DNA of 64,000 nt, taken from assembly GCF_004785955.1 (NCBI RefSeq), contig NZ_ML214300.1, forward strand, positions 823,789 through 887,788. Direction: 5' to 3'. Positions 18,157 to 25,790 of the stretch are shown here, piece by piece; positions within the stretch are counted from its first letter, which is position 1; each line of letters opens with the position of its first letter. The notes beneath the pieces were generated by a model. That model worked only from the letters and a program-made list of their open reading frames with translations, was not told the DNA's origin and made no database searches. The translations under genes and the position numbers were made by a program. This stretch comes from Halostella litorea (GTDB taxonomy: Archaea; Halobacteriota; Halobacteria; Halobacteriales; Natronoarchaeaceae).

Positions 18157-19506
18157 ATGGACGTTAAAACCGTCGAGGAGACGTCCGTCTCGGTCCGGAC
18201 CGTGACGCTGTACGCCGGGATCACGGCCATCTGTCTCGTCGGGGTCCTGTTCCCCGCGTTCCTGTCGGCGTGGTACGGACGGGCGCTCAACACGGTCTTT
18301 CTCGTCGTGCTGTTCGGCCTCGTCGCGCGGACGGTCGTCTCTGGCGTGCTCGCGTTCGCCAGCGTCGACCCGCCGGCGATCCCCGACGACGCCGACCTGC
18401 CGACGGTGAGCGTCGTCGTCCCCGCGTACAACGAGGAGCCGGTGTTGCAGGGCACGATCGATGCGTGCAAGGCGATCGACTACCCCGCCGAGAAACTGGA
18501 GGTGATCCTCTGCTACGAGGCCGGGTCGTCCGACCGGACCGCCGAGATAGCCGAGGCCGCGGCGGCCGACGACCCGCGGTTCCGGGCGGTCGAGCGCGAC
18601 GAACCCGGCGGCGGGAAGGCCAAAGCGGCGAACTACGCGCTCCAGTACGCGACCGGCGAGGTGATCGCCAGCATCGACGCCGACCACCAGTTCAAGCCCG
18701 ACGCCGTGCGCCGCGCGGTGGGCTGGTTCCTGGCCGACGAGGACGTGTGGTGCGTGAAGGGGCGCTGTTACGGCCGCAACCCGACGGACTCGCTGCTCGC
18801 GCTCCACGCGACCGTCGAGCGCCACATCGCCGAGAAGGCGGACCTGTTCGCCCGCGACGTGGTCGACGGCTTCACCATCTTCGGCGGCGGCCAGGCGTTC
18901 TTCCGGGCCGAGGTGTTCGAGGAACTGGGCGCGTTCGACGAGGAGATACTGGTCGAGGATATCGACATGTCATCGAAGATCCACGACGCCGGCAAGGAAC
19001 TCCGCGTCGACCCGGGCGTGATCACCTACGAGGAGAACCCGGCGACGCTGTCGGCGTGGTGGAGCCAGCGCAAGCGGTGGGCACGCGGGTGGATGCAGGT
19101 CGCGGTTCGGTACCTGCCTACGCTCCCCGGGGCGGCCCACGTCACCCCCCGCAAGCGGGCCGACGCCGCGTACACGTTCGCCTACGCGATCCTCCCGGTG
19201 CTGTTCGCCCTCGCGCTGCCGATGATCCTGCTCGACGGCCTGTCGCTCGTGAACACGCGGCCGTACGTGCCGTACAGCGACGTCGTCTGGGGGGCCATCG
19301 CGGTCGCGCCGCTGACAGTGTCGTACCTCGTCTTCGCGCAGGACTGGCGCGACGGCGAGCGTCACCACCCCCTGGAGTACCTCGCGGCGTTCACCCTGTG
19401 GTTCTACCTCGTGTTCCAGACGGTCGTGTTCGTGGTCGCGTTCATCGAGGAGTTCGTGCTCGGCAAGCCGAGCGTCTACGTGACAACGTCGCGTTCGGAG
19501 GAATGA
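18157..19506 (+). CDS. Processive family-2 glycosyltransferase (cellulose-synthase-like)
   Basis: 449 aa membrane enzyme. Two N-terminal transmembrane helices (residues ~17-65) precede a GT2 domain starting VSVVVPAYNEEPVLQGTID. It carries the DxD motif IASIDADHQF, the catalytic-base segment LVEDIDMSSKIH and the processivity motif QRKRW. About three transmembrane helices close the protein. This is the layout of hyaluronan- and cellulose-synthase-type enzymes, which polymerise and extrude a beta-glycan. The TGA ends 1 nt before the 3' end of the oppositely oriented tRNA-Asn gene, so the two convergent transcripts must overlap. The polymer made is not predictable. Confidence 0.85.
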   Translation: MDVKTVEETSVSVRTVTLYAGITAICLVGVLFPAFLSAWYGRALNTVFLVVLFGLVARTVVSGVLAFASVDPPAIPDDADLPTVSVVVPAYNEEPVLQGTIDACKAIDYPAEKLEVILCYEAGSSDRTAEIAEAAAADDPRFRAVERDEPGGGKAKAANYALQYATGEVIASIDADHQFKPDAVRRAVGWFLADEDVWCVKGRCYGRNPTDSLLALHATVERHIAEKADLFARDVVDGFTIFGGGQAFFRAEVFEELGAFDEEILVEDIDMSSKIHDAGKELRVDPGVITYEENPATLSAWWSQRKRWARGWMQVAVRYLPTLPGAAHVTPRKRADAAYTFAYAILPVLFALALPMILLDGLSLVNTRPYVPYSDVVWGAIAVAPLTVSYLVFAQDWRDGERHHPLEYLAAFTLWFYLVFQTVVFVVAFIEEFVLGKPSVYVTTSRSEE

Positions 19507-19507
19507 G

Positions 19508-19580
19508 CGCCGCCGACAGGGCTCGAACCTGTGACAACCTGGGTAACAACCAGGTGCTCTACCAGCTGAGCTACGGCGGC
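19508..19580 (-). tRNA. tRNA-Asn (GTT)
   Basis: Full cloverleaf on the minus strand: acceptor GCCGCCG/CGGCGGC with discriminator G, D-arm TAGCTCAGCTGGTAGAGCA, anticodon stem CCTGG/CCAGG around TTGTTAC (anticodon GTT), T-loop TTCGAGC. No intron. A box-A-like CCTATCAAAT lies about 33 nt upstream. Unlike the Ile2, Val and Phe genes it is not followed by a copy of its own 3' end; the synthase gene begins 1 nt beyond it. Confidence 0.95.
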
Positions 19581-19689
19581 TCCGTCGTCACTCACAGGTA
19601 GCGCCGCGGCATTTGATAGGGCTTTCGTTTTCGCCGCAGGGCGTAGGGCACCGACACGCTTTCGGCGCGACGGCGAGTAGCCGCGCCCG

Positions 19690-21048
19690 ATGACCGACGA
19701 CGACGCGTTCCGGGCGGCGACGCGGGCGGTGCGGGAGGAGATAGACCCCGCGCCCGAGGAGCGCGAGCGCCTGTCCGCGGCCGCCGCGGAGCTCGTCGAC
19801 CGCTGCGAGGCGGCGGTCGCCGACATCGGCGTCGACGCCGACGCCCTGCTCGTCGGCAGCACGGCGCGGGGCACCTGGATCAGCGGCGACCGCGACATCG
19901 ACGTGTTCGTCCGGTTCCCCCCCGACCTGGATCGCGAGCGGCTGGAGGCGTACGGCCTCCGGGTCGGCGACGAGGTCCTGCCCGAGGGCGGCGAGGAGTA
20001 CGCCGAACACCCCTACGTCACCGGCGAGTTCCGCGGGTTCGACGTCGACCTCGTGCCCTGCTACGACGTGGCGTCGGCGACCGAGATCCAGTCGGCGGTC
20101 GACCGCACGCCGTTTCACACGGAATACCTGCGCGAGCGGCTGGACGAGGCGAGCGCCGCCGACGTTCGCCTCGCCAAGCAGTTCCTGAAGGGGGTCGGCG
20201 CGTACGGGAGCGACCTCCGGACGCAGGGGTTCAGCGGCTACCTCGTCGAACTGCTCGTCCTGGCGTACGGCGGCTTCCGCCCGTTCGTCGAGGCCGCGGC
20301 CGACTGGCACCCGCCGGTCCGGCTCGACCCCGAGGACCACGGGACCGCGACGTTCGACGACCCGCTCGTCGTGATCGACCCGACCGACCCCGGGCGCAAC
20401 GTCGCGGCGGTGCTCTCCCGGGCCAACGTCGCCCGCGTCCAGCACTACGCGCGGGAGTTGCTCGACGACCCGCGGGCCGACCTGTTCTTCCCGGACCCGC
20501 CGGAGCCGCTTTCGGCCGACGCGGTCCGCGGCCACGTCGAGCGCCGCGGGACGACGCCCGTCGCCGTGCGGTTCGACGCGCCCGACGTGGTCGAGGACCA
20601 GCTGTACCCCCAGCTCCGCAAGTCGCTGTCGGGCGTGACCGACGAACTCGACCGCCGCGGCTTCGACGTGCTCCGGGCGACGGCGTTCGCGGACGACGAC
20701 GCCGTCCTGCTCGCCGAACTCGCCGTCGCCGAACTGCCGGCCGTCGAGCGCCACGAGGGGCCGCCGGTCCACGTCCGCGAGCACGCGGCCGGCTTCTACG
20801 GGAAGTACGACGGCGGCGACGCGTACGGGCCGTTCGTCGACGGCGACCGCTACGTCGTCGAGCGCGAGCGCGACCACCGGTCCGCGGCCGGCTTCCTCCG
20901 GAGCGACGCGCTGTTCGACGTGGCGCTCGGCGCGACCGTCGAGGAGGCGCTGCGGGCAGAGTACGACGTGCTCGTCGGCGGCGACGTGGCGGAACTCGCG
21001 GAGGCGTTCGGAAGAGAACTCGCCCGTTACTTCTCGCCGAGGCCGTGA
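19690..21048 (+). CDS. cca: CCA-adding tRNA nucleotidyltransferase (archaeal class I)
   Basis: 452 aa. The polymerase-beta-type active site is LLVGSTARGTWISGDRDIDV, with metal-binding Asp69 and Asp71. The rest matches the archaeal class I enzyme: KQFLKGVGAYGSDLRTQGFSGYL and a C-terminal RNA-binding half. It adds or repairs the CCA terminus of tRNAs. It fits the context, since the tRNA genes of this window do not encode CCA. Its 3' end overlaps the converging deacetylase gene by 22 bp. Length is normal for the family. Confidence 0.93.
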   Translation: MTDDDAFRAATRAVREEIDPAPEERERLSAAAAELVDRCEAAVADIGVDADALLVGSTARGTWISGDRDIDVFVRFPPDLDRERLEAYGLRVGDEVLPEGGEEYAEHPYVTGEFRGFDVDLVPCYDVASATEIQSAVDRTPFHTEYLRERLDEASAADVRLAKQFLKGVGAYGSDLRTQGFSGYLVELLVLAYGGFRPFVEAAADWHPPVRLDPEDHGTATFDDPLVVIDPTDPGRNVAAVLSRANVARVQHYARELLDDPRADLFFPDPPEPLSADAVRGHVERRGTTPVAVRFDAPDVVEDQLYPQLRKSLSGVTDELDRRGFDVLRATAFADDDAVLLAELAVAELPAVERHEGPPVHVREHAAGFYGKYDGGDAYGPFVDGDRYVVERERDHRSAAGFLRSDALFDVALGATVEEALRAEYDVLVGGDVAELAEAFGRELARYFSPRP

Positions 21049-22037
21049 GCGCGCCGGACGTCGTCGACGAGCCGTTCGACGTCGTCGTCGACCCCGTCGT
21101 CCGGTTCGACCGGCTTGCGGCCGTCGAACACCTCGTGGACCATCCTGACGCCCTCGGCCAGCACGTCCAGGCCGTAGCCGCCCTCCAGCACGAAGCCGAG
21201 CGCGGCGTCGGCGTCGGCGGCGATCCCCCGCACGCGGTCGGTGAGCACGCCGTACCCCTCGGTCGAGACGCGCATCCGCGAGATGGGGTCGTGGCGGTGG
21301 GCGTCGAACCCGGCGCTCACCAGCAGCAGGTCGGGGTCGAAGTCTGCGACCGCCGGCGCGACGGCGTCCTCGACGACGGCCTCGTACTCGGCGTCGCCGG
21401 CGCCGGCGGGCAGCGGCACGTTCAGCGTGTATCCGTCGCCGTCGCCCGTCCCGGTCTCGTCGACCTCGCCCGTGCCGGGGTAGATGCCGTCCTCGTGGAG
21501 CGAGGCGAAGAAGACGTCGTCGCGGTCGTAGAATATCTCCTGGGTGCCGTTGCCGTGGTGGACGTCCCAGTCGATGACGGCGACCCGCTCGGCCCGCTCG
21601 GAGAGCGCCGCCTGCGCGGCGACCGCGACGTTGTTGACGAAGCAAAAGCCCATCGCGTCGTCGGTCTCGGCGTGGTGGCCCGGCGGCCGGCCGATCGCGA
21701 ACGGCGTCGACCGCCCGTTCGTCCCGTCGAGCGCTGTTTCGGCGGCCCAGCGAGCGAGGCCGGCGCTCTGGAGGGCGGCGTCCCACGTCCGCTCGACGGC
21801 GACGGTGTCGGGGTCCCAGTTGCCGCCGCCGTCGTCGCAGAACTCGTGGAACTCCGCGACGTACGCCGGGTCGTGGACCGCCTCGACGGCGGCCCGGTCG
21901 ACGGGCGCGGCGTCGACGTACTCCACGCCGTGCTCCCGCTTTAGCCCTTCGCGGATCGCCCGGAGGCGGTCCGGCGTCTCGGGGTGGCGCGCGCCCGTGT
22001 CGTGGTCGAGGCAGACCTCGCTGTAGCCGAACTTCAT
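21027..22037 (-). CDS. hdaI: Class II-like histone deacetylase family protein
   Basis: 336 aa zinc hydrolase of the arginase/deacetylase fold. Active-site motifs are RPPGHHAETDDAMGFCFVNN, VIDWDVHHGNGTQEIFY and LLVSAGFDAHRHDP, which supply the paired histidines and the zinc-binding Asp/His/Asp set. Its ATG follows directly on the TAG of the histone gene, so translation is probably coupled. The same neighbourhood (rpa2, hstA, hdaI) is known from Haloferax volcanii. The substrate could be acetyl-lysine on protein or a small acetylated amine; the sequence cannot decide. Confidence 0.88.
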   Translation of the reverse strand: MKFGYSEVCLDHDTGARHPETPDRLRAIREGLKREHGVEYVDAAPVDRAAVEAVHDPAYVAEFHEFCDDGGGNWDPDTVAVERTWDAALQSAGLARWAAETALDGTNGRSTPFAIGRPPGHHAETDDAMGFCFVNNVAVAAQAALSERAERVAVIDWDVHHGNGTQEIFYDRDDVFFASLHEDGIYPGTGEVDETGTGDGDGYTLNVPLPAGAGDAEYEAVVEDAVAPAVADFDPDLLLVSAGFDAHRHDPISRMRVSTEGYGVLTDRVRGIAADADAALGFVLEGGYGLDVLAEGVRMVHEVFDGRKPVEPDDGVDDDVERLVDDVRRAHGLGEK

Positions 22038-22469
22038 CTAATCGAAGAGCTTGAAGTACGTCTCGATGTCCTCGGCCTTAACGGTTCGCCGGTCGGCGTG
22101 CCGCGCGAGCGTCGCCGCCGCCGCGGCCACGTTGTCGGCGTAGTCCTCGAGGATGTCCGCGAGCGCGACCCGCGCGTCCATCGACACGCGGTAGCTGTCG
22201 TCGATGTCCTGCCGCGCGATCCGATCGACGGGAGCGACCGGCAGCGTCAGGCTCTCCTTGTCGACGACCTGCCCGACGCCGAAGTCGGCGGCCATCAGCG
22301 TCTTCCGGCCGTCCTCGGTCGCCTGTTCGGCGGCGTCGACCGCCAGCGACGCACCGTGGGCCTGGATCCGGCGGGCCAACTCCTCGGCGGCGTCCGCGCT
22401 CACCCGCAGGTCGCCCGCGTTGCGGCGGATGACCGTATCGACCGGGGCGAACGGTAACTCAACGCTCAT
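22038..22469 (-). CDS. hstA: Archaeal histone, fused double histone fold
   Basis: 143 aa made of two consecutive histone folds (residues ~1-68 and ~74-143). Each begins LPFAPVDTVIRR or LPVAPVDRIARQ and contains the long central helix, as in the haloarchaeal fused histone that forms an intramolecular dimer. It lacks lysine-rich tails and is acidic. It binds DNA or acts more as a transcription factor than a bulk packager, as reported for haloarchaeal histones. It sits between rpa2 and the deacetylase gene. A TATA-like element about 28 nt before the ATG implies a leaderless mRNA. Confidence 0.93.
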   Translation of the reverse strand: MSVELPFAPVDTVIRRNAGDLRVSADAAEELARRIQAHGASLAVDAAEQATEDGRKTLMAADFGVGQVVDKESLTLPVAPVDRIARQDIDDSYRVSMDARVALADILEDYADNVAAAAATLARHADRRTVKAEDIETYFKLFD

Positions 22470-22490
22470 ACCAAAACCCGGGCGGGTCGC

Positions 22491-22505
22491 ACCCTTAACC
22501 TTTTT
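22491..22505 (-). promoter_or_regulatory. Promoter of histone-deacetylase operon
   Basis: On the minus strand this reads GAAAAAGGTTAAGGGT, a purine-rich BRE followed by a TATA-like TTAA core centred about 28 nt upstream of the histone ATG. It separates the histone-deacetylase pair from rpa2, whose gene ends 166 nt upstream on the same strand, so the histone can be transcribed independently. Confidence 0.5.
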
Positions 22506-22635
22506 CGTAGCGGCGTTGCGTCCGTCTGCGTTCGTTTCGACCGATGGGCCGGGCTATACGGACTGTTGCAGTTCCGTCCCGGGAGTCGCCGACCGCCCCG
22601 GACGCCACCGGGAACCCAGTACGACGGGGGGCGTC

Positions 22636-24096
22636 TCAGAACACGTCGTCGGCGTCGATCCGGCCGTCCGACAGTTCGCCGCGGACGGTGACCTCCTGAC
22701 CCAGTCGGACGTCGGCGTCGGTGTCGACGCTCACCGTCTCCTCGCCGTCGTCCAGCACGACGGGGTCGCCCGCCTGCACGACCGTGCCGGTGAACTCCGC
22801 GTCCTCGCCGTCGGCGACGACCGCCGCGGCCGCGCCGCCGTCCGATGATGCCGTCGCGTTGTCGCTGCCCGACGACGGTTCGCCGCCAGCGTTGGCGTCC
22901 CCGCTCGTTCCGCCGTCGCCGCCGAACGAGCCGAGGCCGGCGTTCTCGTCGTCGCCGCCGGCGTCGTTCCCCGCGCTCGGGGCGCCGTCGCCCTCGTCCA
23001 ACACCGTCACGGTCGCCTGCCACCCGGCCGAGGCCTCGATGTCGTCCTGCCAGCCGTCCTGGATCTCCACGTCGGCGAGCGCGACCTCGTCGCCGGGGGC
23101 GATCTCCTTGTCGGCCTTCGGCCCCCACAGCGCCACGCGCACGTCGCCGGTGTCGTCCTGCACGCGGACGTTGCGGACCTGGCCCTCGCTGCCGTCGTCG
23201 CGGTCGAACGTCCGCTTGGGGTCGGCCGAGCGCACGACGCCGCTGATGTCGACGGTCTGGCCGATCTCCAGCGTCTCGATGGGCGTGCTCTCGGGGACGT
23301 ACTCGACCTCCTCGTCTATCTCCTCGACCGCGCCGCGCTCGCCGACGTGCAGTTCGAGCGAGCCGTCGCGCTCGCGGACGTAGCCGTCGACGATTTCGAC
23401 GGAGAGGCCGTCGGAGAGTTCCTCGGCGCGGTCGGCCATCCCGTCCCACATCGTCACGCGGACCTTCCCCGTCGGGTCGCCGACGACGAGGTTCGACACC
23501 TTCCCCTCGCTGCCGTCGTCGCGGTCGAACGTGCGCACCTCGTCGGTGTCGAGCACCTTCCCCGCGAGGTTTACGTTCGAGAGCCCGAGCGAGAGGTCCT
23601 CGACGCGGTAGGTGTCCTGGACCTGCACGTCGACCTCCGCGTCGACCTCGGGGTCGACGTCGCTGACGTTCACCTCGACGCCGTTGTACCCCTCCTTCGG
23701 GCGGCCCTTCACCGCGATCACGTCGCCGACCGACAGCTCCTCGGTCGCGCCCTCGGCCATCTCGTCCCAGAACGTGACGCGGACGGAGCCCGTCTCGTCG
23801 GCCAGGTCGACGTTGGCGACGCGGCCCTCCGGTTCGTCCTCGCCATCGCGCTCGAACGTCCGCAGTTCCCCCACGGCGGTCACCTTCGCGGTGAACTCCA
23901 CGTCCTCCATCCCCGGCTCGACGTCGGCGACCCCGTTGACCTCGTTCTCGCCGAGTTCGTGGGCGATGAGCATCGCCGCGGTCTCCTCGTCGGCGAGCCC
24001 CCCCATCTGCTCGACCTTCTCCTCGACGGCCTCGCGGAACTCCTCGATGGAGACGTCGGCGTCGAGGTCCGCGTAGACGTCCTCTATCTCGCCCAT
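22636..24096 (-). CDS. rpa2: RPA-type single-stranded-DNA-binding protein
   Basis: 486 aa. Three OB folds are recognisable at residues ~65-165, ~175-270 and ~285-385, each with a RTFDRD/RTFERD segment and a VRVTFWDEMA-like or VRVALWGPKA-like strand. A Ser/Gly-rich linker (~390-430) leads to a short fourth OB-like domain. This is the haloarchaeal Rpa2 type, which in Haloferax volcanii is essential and lies next to the histone gene. It protects ssDNA in replication and repair. A palindromic CGCTTAAGCG about 33 nt upstream of the ATG is the likely TATA region. No zinc-finger motif is present. Confidence 0.9.
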   Translation of the reverse strand: MGEIEDVYADLDADVSIEEFREAVEEKVEQMGGLADEETAAMLIAHELGENEVNGVADVEPGMEDVEFTAKVTAVGELRTFERDGEDEPEGRVANVDLADETGSVRVTFWDEMAEGATEELSVGDVIAVKGRPKEGYNGVEVNVSDVDPEVDAEVDVQVQDTYRVEDLSLGLSNVNLAGKVLDTDEVRTFDRDDGSEGKVSNLVVGDPTGKVRVTMWDGMADRAEELSDGLSVEIVDGYVRERDGSLELHVGERGAVEEIDEEVEYVPESTPIETLEIGQTVDISGVVRSADPKRTFDRDDGSEGQVRNVRVQDDTGDVRVALWGPKADKEIAPGDEVALADVEIQDGWQDDIEASAGWQATVTVLDEGDGAPSAGNDAGGDDENAGLGSFGGDGGTSGDANAGGEPSSGSDNATASSDGGAAAAVVADGEDAEFTGTVVQAGDPVVLDDGEETVSVDTDADVRLGQEVTVRGELSDGRIDADDVF

Positions 24097-24234
24097 GAAT
24101 ATACCGAGGGGCAGGGTTGGCCCGCGCTTAAGCGTTGTCCTTGCCGATCCCGCCCGCCGCCGTCGTCCGATCTCCCGCGATCGCGTGCCACCGTCACGCC
24201 GCCGGGTTGCCCCCCGATCGGATATAAATTCCCG

Positions 24235-24792
24235 CTACGCCGAGGCGGTTTCGACGGTCCGGGTGCGCCCCTGGCTGCGGTGTTTCACGGTCACCGTCGC
24301 CGGCGGGTCGTCGACCGCTATCGACGCCGCGTAGTCGACGACGCCCTCGCACTGCATGCACGCGTTGCCGTCGTCCGCCGGCTCGACGACCACGACGAGT
24401 TCGTCGTCCCGTCGCTCGACCGCCCCGAACGCGGCCGCGTGACACGGGTCGGCGACGATGACCGATCCCGTGATCCCGACCTCGCCCTCGCCGAAGCTGA
24501 CGCTCGCCGCGTCCGCGTCGTCCCCGGACCGGCAGTCGGTCCGGGTCGTCTCGATCGACTCGCCGCTGCCGTCCGACTCTTCCCGCTTCGTCCCCTGCCG
24601 GGTCGTCGGGTCCTCGGTCCCGGCGGCGGTGTCGTTCCCGGCCCCGACCGCGGCGTCGGTTCCGGCCGTCGTCTCGGTCGCGTCCGTCTCGTTCCCGCCG
24701 TCCCCCTCGCCGCCGTCGCTCGACAGACAGCCGGCGGTCGCGCCGACGGCGAGCGCCCCGCACGTTCGGCGGAGCACGTCGCGTCGTTTCAT
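24235..24792 (-). CDS. Tat lipoprotein of unknown function
   Basis: 185 aa from the ATG at 24792, chosen because GATTTTTACGC, a TATA-like box, lies 25 nt upstream. The N-terminus MKRRDVLRRTCGALAVGATAGC is a twin-arginine signal with lipobox. A long Thr/Gly/Asp-rich linker (residues ~25-75) leads to a compact C-terminal beta-domain with cysteines at TDC, DPCHAAAF and NACMQCEG. The CxxC and the DPCH motif could bind a metal or form disulfides, but I do not recognise the family. Confidence 0.7.
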   Translation of the reverse strand: MKRRDVLRRTCGALAVGATAGCLSSDGGEGDGGNETDATETTAGTDAAVGAGNDTAAGTEDPTTRQGTKREESDGSGESIETTRTDCRSGDDADAASVSFGEGEVGITGSVIVADPCHAAAFGAVERRDDELVVVVEPADDGNACMQCEGVVDYAASIAVDDPPATVTVKHRSQGRTRTVETASA

Positions 24793-24950
24793 ATCTATCG
24801 GGAGAAGCCGTGCGTAAAAATCCCTTGTGGACGGACAAACGAGCGTTTGAGCCTCCCAGCCCCCGCGGCCGACCGCGACCTGTGGCAGCCACCACCAAGT
24901 CGCCCCCACATCGTAACCGCTTTACGTACTTCCCGAATACGTAGAGATGA

Positions 24951-25023
24951 GTCCGGATAGGGTAGTGGACTATCCTCTTGGCTTGCGGAGCCAGGGACCG
25001 GCGTTCAAATCGCCGTCCGGACG
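24951..25023 (+). tRNA. tRNA-Arg (GCG)
   Basis: Full cloverleaf: acceptor GTCCGGA/TCCGGAC with discriminator G, anticodon stem TTGGC/GCCAG around TTGCGGA (anticodon GCG), T-loop TTCAAAT. No intron. CTTTACGTAC centred about 27 nt upstream is a plausible TATA box. A short T-run follows the 3' end. There is no copy of the 3' end downstream. Confidence 0.93.
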
Positions 25024-25169
25024 TTTTCCGAAGCGCAACGACGACGAGCGACGGCGAGCGGTCCGCTCGGTCGGCGACGGTATCTACGAATCCCACATAC
25101 GTCCAGCGTCGGTGCGGTCGACTTCGCCCGAGCGAAACCGGTTTCCTCCGCCGGGGCGAATCCGTTGGC

Positions 25170-25790
25170 ATGCGCGACCACCTCCGGGCAGGGATCGCGG
25201 TGTACAACGCCGGCGGCTACCACGCCGCCCACGACGCCTGGGAGGACCGCTGGCTCGACCTGGAGCGTGGTACCGACGACGAGCGGTTCCTCCACGGCCT
25301 GATCCAGTTCACCGCCGCGGTCCACCACGCCCGCGAGCGCAACTGGGACGGCGTCGCCGGACTGGTCGAGAGCGCCGACGAGTACCTCGCGGGATTGCCC
25401 GACGAGTACCGCGGCGTCGACGTGGCCGCGGTCCGCCGGCACCTCGCGGCGCTGGGCGCGGACCCGGAGCGCGTCGAGCGCGAGCGACCGCCGCGGCTCG
25501 CCCACGAGGGGACCGCCGTCACGCTCGGCGACCTGGAGTTCGACGCCGGCGCGGTCGCGGCGGCGGTCCTCGCCGCGGAGTCCGAGCGCTTCGACGAGTC
25601 CGTCATCGACCGGGCGGCGCGCTACGGGCGCGAGGACATCGAGGCTGGGCGGTCGACGAGCGAGTTCGTCACGTTCGTGCTGGACTTCGCCCGCGACGCC
25701 GAGCACCGCGACATCGTCTACCAGCGTCTCGCGGACCACGTCGAGCGGCGGCGACACCGCGAGTCCGACGTCGCCGGGCTGTTCGACTAG
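25170..25790 (+). CDS. DUF309 domain protein
   Basis: 206 aa from the ATG at 25170. It begins MRDHLRAGIAVYNAGGYHAA and has the DUF309 signature YNAGGYHAAHDAWEDRWL near residues 11-28, with HGLIQFTAAVHHA about 20 residues later. The family is helical, with conserved His/Glu pairs that may bind metal; its function is unknown. The reading frame extends further upstream into the tRNA-Arg region, but that part is not protein-like. Its stop overlaps the convergent sensor kinase gene by 4 bp. Confidence 0.82.
   Translation: MRDHLRAGIAVYNAGGYHAAHDAWEDRWLDLERGTDDERFLHGLIQFTAAVHHARERNWDGVAGLVESADEYLAGLPDEYRGVDVAAVRRHLAALGADPERVERERPPRLAHEGTAVTLGDLEFDAGAVAAAVLAAESERFDESVIDRAARYGREDIEAGRSTSEFVTFVLDFARDAEHRDIVYQRLADHVERRRHRESDVAGLFD

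Noticed and set aside
18057-18167. A 36-codon frame in the leader of the GT2 synthase.
   Set aside because: It is out of frame with the synthase, has no motif and an atypical composition. The ATG lies only 23 nt after the palindromic TATA, too close for a normal leaderless start.
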